A stretch of DNA of 64,000 nucleotides from KBS50 sp042666615. Its GTDB lineage: Bacteria > Actinomycetota > Actinomycetes > Mycobacteriales > Micromonosporaceae. The stretch lies in the NCBI RefSeq assembly GCF_042666615.1, contig NZ_JBHTDD010000001.1:62001-126000 (forward strand), read 5' to 3'. Positions 43,648 through 49,968 of this stretch are shown here, one piece after another. A model generated the notes under the pieces. That model did not search any database, was not told the DNA's origin, and saw only the letters and a program-made list of their open reading frames with translations. Within the stretch, counting starts at the first letter, position 1. Each line of letters starts with the position of its first letter. A program made the position numbers and the translations under genes.

Positions 43648-44766
43648 TTGGGTTTCTGGAATCGGATGAGGGAACGTCGGTCGGCACCAGGGCCGACCAT
43701 CGGCACGCTTGCCGCTCTGGCTAACCAGGGCCCTACATGGTCTGGGGTTAACGTCAGTCAAGACACAGCGCTTTCCCTGTCTGCCGTTTACACGTGCGTC
43801 TCGCTGGTATCTGACGCTGTGGCGAGCCTGCCGGTTGATGTTGTGCTAACCGTTGGTGAGTCCCGCGTGCCGGTCGCGGGACCGGCGTGGCTTAACCAGC
43901 CCAACCCGTTTGATCGGCCCATGGATTTCTGGGGAAAGGTTATGACGTCGCTTCTCTGCGACGGGAACGCCTTTGTTCGTGTCTTCCGTGCCGGTAACGG
44001 CAAAGTGGTTGCCCTGCTGCCCCTCGACCCCCGGACGGTTCGGGTTGAACTAACCGAGGATGGCTCAGGGGTTCTCTATAAGGTCGCTGATCAAATCCTG
44101 TTCGGCCGGGACGTGGTACATGTTCGCGGTTTCGCTACCGCCAGCAGCCTTCGCGGACTGTCGCCACTTGAGAACGCGCGGCAAACTGTCGGGGCTGGCT
44201 TAGCGACCGAGGAATATGCGGCACGATTCTTTAGCCAAGGTGCGACGGTTTCCGGGATCGTGGAACATCCCGGTACACCTAAGCCTGGTGAAGCGGCAGT
44301 GTTAGCGAAGATGCTTCGGAAGAATCACGCCGGGGTGAAGAACAGTCACGCCGTTGGCATCCTCACCGGGGGCGCACAGTGGAAGCAAGTTTCTGTCACC
44401 CCTGAGCAGGCACAATTCTTGGATACTCAACGGTTCAATCGGTTGGCTATTGCCGGCATCTTCCGGGTTCCCGCCTACTACCTAGATCCCACCGTGGCTA
44501 GTTCGTGGGGATCCGGGGTAGAGGAACAGCACAACTTTTTCACTTCACAAACGTTGATGCCGTGGTTAGTCCGGTTGGAGCAGGCTTTTTCTAGCCTGCT
44601 CCCCACCGGTCAGTCGTTGCGTTTCAACGTGAATAGCCGGATGCGGGTAAAGACCTTGGAGAGGTACGAGGCCTACCGGACCGCGATTGAAGCTGGCTTC
44701 CTGTCGGTGGATGAGGTGCGGGCTCTTGAGGATCGTGAACCGCTTTCACATACTAGCGGAACGTGA
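43648..44766 (+). CDS. Phage portal protein, HK97 family
   Basis: A 372-aa protein: MGFWNRMRERRSAPGPTIG, LSAVYTCVSLVSDAVASLPV, NPFDRPMDFWGKVMTSLLCD, GNAFVRVFRAGNGKVVALLP and GIFRVPAYYLDPTVASSWGS are portal hallmarks. The end (VDEVRALEDREPLSHTSGT) stops shortly after the family's RALED motif, so it is at the short end of the family. TTG 43648 lies 7 nt after AAGGAGG. Three TTA codons (44200, 44302, 44566) make it a candidate for bldA-dependent translation. Capsid precedes portal, the reverse of most tailed phages. Confidence 0.93.
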   Translation: MGFWNRMRERRSAPGPTIGTLAALANQGPTWSGVNVSQDTALSLSAVYTCVSLVSDAVASLPVDVVLTVGESRVPVAGPAWLNQPNPFDRPMDFWGKVMTSLLCDGNAFVRVFRAGNGKVVALLPLDPRTVRVELTEDGSGVLYKVADQILFGRDVVHVRGFATASSLRGLSPLENARQTVGAGLATEEYAARFFSQGATVSGIVEHPGTPKPGEAAVLAKMLRKNHAGVKNSHAVGILTGGAQWKQVSVTPEQAQFLDTQRFNRLAIAGIFRVPAYYLDPTVASSWGSGVEEQHNFFTSQTLMPWLVRLEQAFSSLLPTGQSLRFNVNSRMRVKTLERYEAYRTAIEAGFLSVDEVRALEDREPLSHTSGT

Positions 44767-45045
44767 GTTCTGCTCATTTCCGAAGCGTGGCGGCCCTATT
44801 CGTGGCTTTTATGTCGAGTCCAGCACATTTAATCGAACAAGCGTTCCAATTGTGCGCGATTCAAGCCCGGTTCGGCGCCTTTTCCGGATACCGCCTAAGG
44901 CATCCTCTGTGGCAGGATCGGATTATGTGACGCCACCGACCATGCCGAGAATCCTTCGGCAATGGCGGGGTGCTCGGGGGTACAGCCCCGAGCACCCGCA
45001 GGTGTCTTCGCATGTCCGATTGATCATTCTTGGGAGAGGATCACT
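44767..45045. other. Gap after the portal gene with a strong hairpin
   Basis: 279 bp without a supported gene. It contains a perfect 12-bp inverted repeat, gggtgctcgggg (44968-44979) with ccccgagcaccc (44986-44997). This could end transcription or be a structural or packaging site. An open frame overlapping the portal end (to 45055) has no motif. Confidence 0.65.
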
Positions 45046-45309
45046 ATGGCAGTAGAACCGCCGTCGGAATGCGTCAACACTCGGAAGTGTAGCCCGGTGT
45101 GTTGTTGTATGCCAAGCACTATGCATATCGTCCCTGAGAGCCCCGGCGAGAACTCGGGCGAGGACTCCCACGGAAGCCCGAACGGTGATCTGCGTGGGGC
45201 CCCGTGGGGCTGTGTGATGCTCTGCATCTTGGTAGTTCGGCCGGTCGCGGACGGGTTGTCTCAGGTGCTGGACAGCGTTGCGGGCGTCATCAGCGCGGCT
45301 GCTGGCTAG
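45046..45309 (+). CDS. Cysteine-rich small protein of the element
   Basis: An 87-aa protein from ATG 45046 with GGGAGAGGA 5 nt upstream. The N-terminus has a dense Cys cluster (CVNTRKCSPVCCC, residues 9-21), the middle is acidic and Ser/Gly-rich, and the C-terminus is hydrophobic (GCVMLCILVVRPVADGLSQV). No family recognised. Its stop overlaps the stop of the convergent zinc-ribbon gene (shared CTAG). A membrane-active or metal-binding peptide is possible; neither is shown. Confidence 0.65.
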   Translation: MAVEPPSECVNTRKCSPVCCCMPSTMHIVPESPGENSGEDSHGSPNGDLRGAPWGCVMLCILVVRPVADGLSQVLDSVAGVISAAAG

Positions 45310-45716
45310 CTGTCCGGGGGCCCGGCGGCGCCGGGCCCCCGTTGCCGCGAGGGTGGAAGCGGGTGCACCCCGAACGGTCCCCGGCGAGGCCACTCAAGGA
45401 ACCGGGCGGCCAATGCTTCCGGGGTCGGGACCGGATGCCAGAGCTTCACCAGGTCCCGGGTAGCGGCCTCCATCATGGTGGCCATGTAGATGCACAGGGC
45501 TAGCCGGTCGTCGCCGTACTCTGCTTTGAGCCTCAACCGTGCCGTGCCGCAGGGCCACGGGTTGCCGCAGCTACGGCACAGCCATAGGGGCCGGAACGGC
45601 AGGTGACCGCGACCGGGTTTCGGAGGCCCGCACACGTGGGGTTTCACGTTGACCCATCGGGCGGCAGCACACCCGGGGCAGCCGTCGGGGGTGGGCTGCT
45701 GCTCCGGGCCGCTCAC
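45306..45716 (-). CDS. Zinc-ribbon protein of the actinobacterial 'flavin reductase' misannotated type
   Basis: A 136-aa protein. CPGCAAARWVNVKPHVC and CRSCGNPWPCGTARLRLKAE are Cys-rich. Then GDDRLALCIYMATMMEAATR and FLEWPRRGPFG follow. The WPC...LRLKAEYGDDRLALCIYM pattern matches small proteins often annotated as flavin reductases in actinomycete mobile elements, with no evidence for that activity. Start GTG 45716; TTG 45791 is possible. It is divergent from the AlpA-like gene and shares the palindromic region between them. Confidence 0.72.
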   Translation of the reverse strand: MSGPEQQPTPDGCPGCAAARWVNVKPHVCGPPKPGRGHLPFRPLWLCRSCGNPWPCGTARLRLKAEYGDDRLALCIYMATMMEAATRDLVKLWHPVPTPEALAARFLEWPRRGPFGVHPLPPSRQRGPGAAGPPDS

Positions 45717-45896
45717 CAGTGCCCCCGGTTGGGTGGCTCGGTCGGCACGGTGGCGCCCTTGTCGGGGCAGCCCTTCCACAGGAGGCCGCAACTACACCAG
45801 CGGCGCCAGCGGCGCCACACGGGCCGGTGAATCGGGGCTAGCGGGACGGGCCTGGGGCGGTTGTTTCTGCTGGTTCCCATGCACCCCAGAGTGTCT

Positions 45897-45956
45897 AACC
45901 CCCTAGCCCTGGGTCAATAGCCTTGAGGCAACTTGCCTTAGGGCTAGCTAGGGGTT
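45897..45956. promoter_or_regulatory. Nested palindromes in a divergent promoter region
   Basis: Outer arms aaccccctagccct (45897-45910) and agggctag-ctaggggtt (45940-45956) pair with a 3-nt insertion. Inside lies the dyad AGGCAACTTGCCT (45926-45938), symmetric around one C. It is placed between the zinc-ribbon gene and the AlpA-like gene, so it is a strong candidate operator or recombination-directionality binding site. Confidence 0.7.
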
Positions 45957-45972
45957 GCCTAGCGTCTAGTCC

Positions 45973-46161
45973 ATGAGGCTGGTTGGCGCTGCGGAGATCC
46001 GAGTGATGCTCGGAGGTGTCTCCAAGCAGCGCGCCTACCAGATCACCAGCCGACCCGATTTCCCGAAACCCGTGGCGGTGCTTGCGCAGGGGAAGGTTTG
46101 GCGCACTGGTGATGTTGAGCGGTGGATTGCCGAACATCGCACAGGGTTGATGGATGACTGA
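45973..46161 (+). CDS. AlpA/MerR-like helix-turn-helix protein, candidate excisionase
   Basis: A 62-aa protein: RLVGAAEIRVMLGGVSKQRA, YQITSRPDFPKPVAVLAQGK, VWRTGDVERWIAEHR. This is the small winged-HTH fold of AlpA and many excisionases. In a serine-integrase element it is a good candidate for the recombination directionality factor or the lysis-lysogeny style regulator. ATG 45973, directly downstream of nested palindromes. Confidence 0.85.
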   Translation: MRLVGAAEIRVMLGGVSKQRAYQITSRPDFPKPVAVLAQGKVWRTGDVERWIAEHRTGLMDD

Positions 46162-46162
46162 A

Positions 46163-46189
46163 AGAGGGGCCCCGGTCGGGACCCCTCTT
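46163..46189. terminator. Bidirectional terminator between convergent genes
   Basis: agaggggccc and gggacccctct pair with a bulge, followed by TTC; it separates the AlpA-like gene from the 62-aa minus-strand gene. Confidence 0.75.
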
Positions 46190-46204
46190 CGTCGTTGGCT
46201 GCGG

Positions 46205-46393
46205 TCAGTCGATCGGCACCACCCGGTGAGTCTCAACCTCCCACGTCATCCACACCCGGTTCTCATCGTGCTGAATGTCGGTGCAGTGGGCGCCGTCCGG
46301 TAGCGCTCCCGCAAGTTCCGTCAGGTCCGTCGGGGTGAGCGGCATGTCAGCTACGGCGATCCACTCGCCGGGGCCCTCTTCGGTGATCTTCAA
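46205..46393 (-). CDS. 62-aa element protein, unknown
   Basis: Starts at TTG 46393, 6-7 nt after AGGAAGGA: MKITEEGPGEWIAVADMPLT, then DLTELAGALPDGAHC and WMTWEVETHRVVPID. Mixed alpha/beta composition, acidic. It follows the DUF2637 gene by 13 bp in the leftward operon. A longer frame upstream overlaps DUF2637 and is not supported. Confidence 0.7.
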   Translation of the reverse strand: MKITEEGPGEWIAVADMPLTPTDLTELAGALPDGAHCTDIQHDENRVWMTWEVETHRVVPID

Positions 46394-46406
46394 GGAGTGT
46401 TCCTTC

Positions 46407-47093
46407 CTAGGCGTTGTTGAGAACAGAACGGAGATGGCGGGGGGTGATGGAGAGGCGGGCGGCAAGTTCCGCCCGGCTGATGGTGGGCTGTTCCGCCACG
46501 ATGGCCGCAGCAAGCTTCCGCGTTTCGGCCACCGGACGACGCTTCCGCCGGGGCTTCACCTGTTCCGGCACGTCCGGCCCGTTGAGGGGGACGCTGCCGC
46601 GTTCCAGCGGCGCCTCGGGCCCCTCGGTGCGGGTGGCAGCCTCCGGGCCCTCAGGGGCCGTTTCCTGTTGCGTGGCAACGGGTTGCGGAACTTCCGCCGG
46701 AGCAACGGCGGCAGGCTTCCCGGACAGCACCAATTTAGATAACCCCATGAATGCAAGTGCCGGGACGGCCGACAGCAACCAGCCTGAGGGGCCCGGTTTG
46801 GCTACCGCCAACTGAGCCGACAGGGACAGCACCACGGCGGACAGTAGGAGGAACATCGGATACCGGATGCTGCCGCCGGTACGGCGACGCTGCCGGATGG
46901 TGAGCAGGGCCCCGATGGGCACCAACTCACTGATGACGGCGTTGGCCCACCCGAACCATCCCGGGGTGCCCTGCGGGCTGTTGGCCATGGTCCAGTCGTG
47001 AACGTGGGTGAAGCTGGCGGCACCAGCCGCGCCACCAACGGTGATCAGGATGAGCACCAGGGCGGCACGCTCTAGACGGTCGCTGCGGTTCAC
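46407..47093 (-). CDS. DUF2637 membrane protein with C-terminal helix-turn-helix
   Basis: A 228-aa protein. Four hydrophobic helices (about residues 12-130: AALVLILITVGGAAGAASF and WFGWANAVISELVPIGALLT) form the DUF2637 domain, common in actinobacterial plasmids, ICEs and prophages. A Pro/Glu-rich linker and a basic stretch (KPRRKRRPVAE) lead to a C-terminal helix-turn-helix (ISRAELAARLSITPRHLRSV). GTG 47093 overlaps the upstream stop (GTGA). It may tether DNA of the element to the membrane. Confidence 0.83.
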   Translation of the reverse strand: MNRSDRLERAALVLILITVGGAAGAASFTHVHDWTMANSPQGTPGWFGWANAVISELVPIGALLTIRQRRRTGGSIRYPMFLLLSAVVLSLSAQLAVAKPGPSGWLLSAVPALAFMGLSKLVLSGKPAAVAPAEVPQPVATQQETAPEGPEAATRTEGPEAPLERGSVPLNGPDVPEQVKPRRKRRPVAETRKLAAAIVAEQPTISRAELAARLSITPRHLRSVLNNA

Positions 47094-47623
47094 GCAGCAC
47101 CCCCGAGGGCTTCGCTGCGGCACGGTCCACAGTTCCCGGCAGGACATCCCCGATGCTTCGGACAGTGACCAGCGCGGGGGTTGGCGGGAAGCGCTGCGCC
47201 GCGTAGCGAGCGCGAGCGCGGTTGGACGTTCTTAGGGAAGTTCAAGGACGTTCGGGGGGCACGGCTGTGCCCGGGGGAGGGGGGCACAGCTACGCCCGGG
47301 GGGTCGGGCTGAATGTCCGGGGAGTCAATCTGCCCGGGGGGCACGCTGCCCGGGGTGCCGTCCGACATGATGACCGTGTACCGGTTGGTGCCACCGGGGC
47401 CGGCAGCGACAGCTACCGCCAGTTGTCCGGCATCCTCAAGGCGTCGGATGATGCGGCGCACGGTGCGTTCATCCAGTCGGGTTTTACGGGCGAGCGTTCC
47501 AAGGCTGGGCCACGCGTTCCCGCCGTCGTCGGCAGCGTTGTCAGCGATGGCCAGCAACACCAGCCGCTCATTCCCGCCCGCGGGAGAGTGATCCCACACC
47601 CAGGTCATGACTTTGATGCTCAC
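47090..47623 (-). CDS. Winged-helix DNA-binding protein of the element
   Basis: A 177-aa protein: MSIKVMTWVWDHSPAGGNER, LVLLAIADNAADDGGNAWPS, LGTLARKTRLDERTVRRIIR. This is the replication-initiator-like winged helix seen in actinobacterial elements. The C-terminal third is Pro-rich and ends with a His/Cys cluster (CPKHRGCPAGNCGPC), probably zinc-binding. GTG 47623 overlaps the upstream stop, and its own stop overlaps the next start. Confidence 0.82.
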   Translation of the reverse strand: MSIKVMTWVWDHSPAGGNERLVLLAIADNAADDGGNAWPSLGTLARKTRLDERTVRRIIRRLEDAGQLAVAVAAGPGGTNRYTVIMSDGTPGSVPPGQIDSPDIQPDPPGVAVPPSPGHSRAPRTSLNFPKNVQPRSRSLRGAALPANPRAGHCPKHRGCPAGNCGPCRSEALGGAA

Positions 47624-47796
47624 CGGGCACCACCACGGGCCCGGAAGGTGTCCACCACGGCGCGCACATCGGCCGGGGTGAGGCTGTCTCGGTGCTTCCA
47701 CGTGGCGAGTAGGGCCCGCGCCTCAGCGCGGTTGTGGGGTTGGAACGGGGCGAGTGCCTTGGCCGCAACAGCGGCGGCAGGCGATAGGCTGGTCAT
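47620..47796 (-). CDS. 58-aa first gene of the leftward operon
   Basis: Translates as MTSLSPAAAVAAKALAPFQP, then HNRAEARALLATWKHRDSL and TPADVRAVVDTFRARGGAR. ATG 47796 with GGGAGGA about 8 nt upstream, and its TGA overlaps the next GTG as GTGA. Helical; function unknown. Too short for many gene finders, but ribosome-binding site and coupling support it. Confidence 0.78.
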   Translation of the reverse strand: MTSLSPAAAVAAKALAPFQPHNRAEARALLATWKHRDSLTPADVRAVVDTFRARGGAR

Positions 47797-47855
47797 GTCG
47801 GGGATTCCTCCCGGCCGGGCCCCCGTGGTGTTCCAGCACCAGCGGGGGCCATTCA

Positions 47856-47873
47856 GCTACAGAAAGCTGTAGC
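47856..47873. other. Small dyad at the element's right end
   Basis: gctaca (47856-47861) and tgtagc (47868-47873) form a 6-bp stem immediately inside attR and contain the new ppx stop codon. It may serve as an integrase arm site or end ppx transcription. Confidence 0.4.
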
Positions 47874-48792
47874 AGATGCCGTCGAGGATGTCGTGCTCAC
47901 TGGCCACCACGGAGTCCATCCCGGCCCGTTCCATGATCACTTGAAGGACGAGGGCGCCCGCCCCGATCACGTCGGCCCGGCCGGGATGCATGACCGGCAG
48001 CGCCCGCCGTTGCTCCGCCGACATGGCGAGCAGGTCGGTCGTCACCCGGGCCACCTTGTCGTACCCCACCCGCGCGTGGTGGATCCGGCCCGGGTCGTAC
48101 CCGGGCAGCCCGAGCGCGATGGCGGCCACGGTGGTGACCGACCCGGCGAGCCCGACCAGCGTGGCGGCCGTCCGACCCGACACGGCCTCGATCGCGCGGT
48201 CGACGGTCGCGGTGATGTCGGCCCGTGCGGCCGCCACCTCCTCCGGCGTCGGTGGGTCGCCGGGCAGGTGCCGCTCGGTCATCCGGACGCACCCGATGTC
48301 CACCGAGATGGCGGCGTCCACGGTGCCCGCGCCCACGACGAACTCGGTGGAACCACCACCGATGTCCACCACCAGGAACGGCGGCCGGGCGTCGGTGGAC
48401 AGCCCCCGGACCGCGCCGGTGAACGACAGCCGGGCCTCCTCGTCGCCGGTGACCACCTCCGGCTCGACGCCGAGGGTACGCAGCACCATGGCCCGGAACT
48501 CGTCGGCGTTGGCCGCGTCCCGGGAAGCCGAGGTGGCCACCATCCGGATCCGCTCGGCGTCCAACTCGCCGATCGTCGCCGCGTAGTCGGCCAGGGCCAC
48601 CCGGGTCCGCTCGATCGCCTCCGGGGCCAACCGGCCGGTCCGGTCGACGCCCTGCCCCAGGCGGACGATCTCCATCCAGCGGGTCACGTCCACCAGCGGC
48701 GCGCCGGGTCCGGCCGCCGCGCCCGGCAGGTCCGCCACCAGTAACCGGATGGAGTTCGTCCCGCAGTCGATGGCGGCCACTCGGCGCTTCAT
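47857..48792 (-). CDS. ppx: Ppx/GppA phosphatase with element-supplied C-terminus
   Basis: A 311-aa exopolyphosphatase/guanosine pentaphosphate phosphatase: RRVAAIDCGTNSIRLLVADL, ATSASRDAANADEF, LVVDIGGGSTEFVVG and LAGSVTTVAA are the ASKHA-fold phosphate motifs. It degrades polyphosphate and/or pppGpp. The last residues DILDGI are followed by CYSFL-stop from the integrated element, instead of the native AWSLA-stop now at 38240-38257. Length is unchanged, so function is probably kept. ATG 48792 gives MKRRVAAIDCG; the open frame upstream belongs to the acetyltransferase region. Confidence 0.93.
   Translation of the reverse strand: MKRRVAAIDCGTNSIRLLVADLPGAAAGPGAPLVDVTRWMEIVRLGQGVDRTGRLAPEAIERTRVALADYAATIGELDAERIRMVATSASRDAANADEFRAMVLRTLGVEPEVVTGDEEARLSFTGAVRGLSTDARPPFLVVDIGGGSTEFVVGAGTVDAAISVDIGCVRMTERHLPGDPPTPEEVAAARADITATVDRAIEAVSGRTAATLVGLAGSVTTVAAIALGLPGYDPGRIHHARVGYDKVARVTTDLLAMSAEQRRALPVMHPGRADVIGAGALVLQVIMERAGMDSVVASEHDILDGICYSFL
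47875..47883. other. attR core (gatgccgtc)
   Basis: Identical to 38258-38266. To its right the ppx reading frame (DILDGI) continues; to its left is element DNA supplying the substitute codons CYSFL and TAG. Confidence 0.88.
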
Positions 48793-48802
48793 CCCGGCCA
48801 CC

Positions 48803-49324
48803 CTACCGACCCAGCCGCAGCAGCATGCGGGCGTTGCCGAGAGTGTTGGGCTTGACCCGTTCCAGGTCCAGGAACTCCGCCACACCCTCGTCGTACGAGC
48901 GCAGCAACTGCTCGTACACCTGCGGCGGAACCGGCGCGCCATCGATCTCGACGAACCCGAACGAGCCGAAGAACGCGGTCTCGAAGGTGAGACAGAACAC
49001 CCGGGTCACCCCGAGTTCGCGTGCCTCGGTCAGCAGGTCGGAGACGATCCGGTGGCCGATCCGGCGACCCCGGCAGTCCGGGTGCACGGCCACCGTACGG
49101 ATCTCCGCGAGGTCTTCCCACATCACGTGCAACGCCCCGCATCCGATGACCGCCCCGTCGGGCTGGCGAACCGCCACGCGGAACTCCTGCACGTCCTCGT
49201 ACAACGTCACGGTCGCCTTGCTGAGCAGTCGCCGCTCCGGGCTGTAGGTATCGACCAGTTCCCGGATCCCGCGTACGTCCGAGGTGCGGGCCCGGCGCAC
49301 CACCACCGGATGCTCGTCGGCCAT
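48803..49324 (-). CDS. Amino-acid N-acetyltransferase (ArgA-like GNAT)
   Basis: A 173-aa GNAT protein: VVVRRARTSDVRGIRELVDT, GCGALHVMWEDLAEIRTVAV, HPDCRGRRIGHRIVSDLLTE (acetyl-CoA loop) and FCLTFETAFFGSFGFVEIDG. This resembles the actinobacterial short N-acetylglutamate synthase that starts arginine synthesis. Placement inside the ppx-eno cluster is conserved in actinobacteria. It begins 1 bp from the DUF501 stop. Confidence 0.87.
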   Translation of the reverse strand: MADEHPVVVRRARTSDVRGIRELVDTYSPERRLLSKATVTLYEDVQEFRVAVRQPDGAVIGCGALHVMWEDLAEIRTVAVHPDCRGRRIGHRIVSDLLTEARELGVTRVFCLTFETAFFGSFGFVEIDGAPVPPQVYEQLLRSYDEGVAEFLDLERVKPNTLGNARMLLRLGR

Positions 49325-49325
49325 C

Positions 49326-49883
49326 TCAGGCCAGCTCCGTCCCGGATCGGTCCGGCTCGCCGACCGGCACGCACGGGCCGGCCGTCCACCACGGTTCCAG
49401 CAGCGCCAGCGTCTCGTCGCCGAACGGGTTCACCCCCGGGCCGGCCGCCAGCGCGTGACCCAGGTGCACGTGCAGGCATTTCACCCGGCCCGGCATCCCG
49501 CCGGCGGAGACTCCGGCGATCTCCCTCACCTGACCGATCGCCTCCCGGCGGGCCAGGTAGTCCTCGTGCGCTGCCCGATAGCGATCGGCCAACTCGGGGT
49601 CGGTGGCCAGGCGCTCGGCCATCTCCCGCATCAGCCCGGCCGACTCCAGCCGGCTGCACGCGGCGGTGGCCCGCGGACAGGTCAGATAGAACAGCGTGGG
49701 AAACGGCGTACCGTCCGCCAACCGGGGGGTCGTCTCCACCACGTCCGGCAGCCCGCACGGGCAGCGGTGCGCCACCGCGCGGGTCCCGCGCGGCGGGCGT
49801 CCGAGTTGCGCGGCCACCGCCGTCAGGTCACGCTCCGTTGCCGCTTCGCGGCTGGGTCCGGGTACGGAGTCCGCCGCGCTCAT
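49326..49883 (-). CDS. DUF501 family protein
   Basis: A 185-aa protein: QLGRPPRGTRAVAHRCPCGL, TPFPTLFYLTCPRATAACSR, VKCLHVHLGHALAAGPGVNP. The Cys and His pattern (HRCPCG, TCP, KCLHVHLGH) suggests metal binding. DUF501 genes consistently lie between ppx and ftsB/divIC in actinobacteria; function unknown. Start ATG 49883 chosen; ATG 49901 would add six residues. Confidence 0.87.
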   Translation of the reverse strand: MSAADSVPGPSREAATERDLTAVAAQLGRPPRGTRAVAHRCPCGLPDVVETTPRLADGTPFPTLFYLTCPRATAACSRLESAGLMREMAERLATDPELADRYRAAHEDYLARREAIGQVREIAGVSAGGMPGRVKCLHVHLGHALAAGPGVNPFGDETLALLEPWWTAGPCVPVGEPDRSGTELA

Positions 49884-49968
49884 GCGAACCTGACCGGGCA
49901 TGTCGTGTCGCCTGAGCCCGCGCTCACGGCCCTCGCCCCGCTCGGTGCGTTCGCCCGCGAGCTGGCCT

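Larger units (their letters stand above)
38258..47883. mobile_element. 9.6-kb serine-integrase element with capsid and portal genes
   Basis: Bounded by the 9-bp att cores in ppx. Lower G+C than the host, TTG/GTG/CTG starts, and TTA codons in the integrase and portal genes. Left arm: integrase, small protein, winged-helix protein, HNH protein, zinc-finger protein, 61-aa protein, capsid, portal, Cys-rich protein (all rightward). Right arm: zinc-ribbon protein, AlpA-like HTH protein, and a leftward set ending in DUF2637. No terminase, prohead protease, tail, lysin or conjugation gene was found. The layout suggests a phage satellite or phiRv1-like element that depends on a helper. Confidence 0.9.

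Noticed and set aside
44687..45055. 122-codon frame overlapping the portal end
   Set aside because: Starts inside the portal gene, lacks a ribosome-binding site and recognisable features, and is crossed by a strong hairpin.
45306..45716. Flavin reductase
   Set aside because: Proteins of this type are often given that name, but the sequence is a short Cys-rich ribbon with no flavin-binding fold.
38258..47883. Integrative conjugative element
   Set aside because: DUF2637 also occurs in ICEs, but no FtsK/TraB-type transfer ATPase or relaxase is visible, while capsid and portal are.
38258..47883. Complete prophage
   Set aside because: At 9.6 kb with no terminase, tail, protease or lysis genes it cannot encode a full virion.
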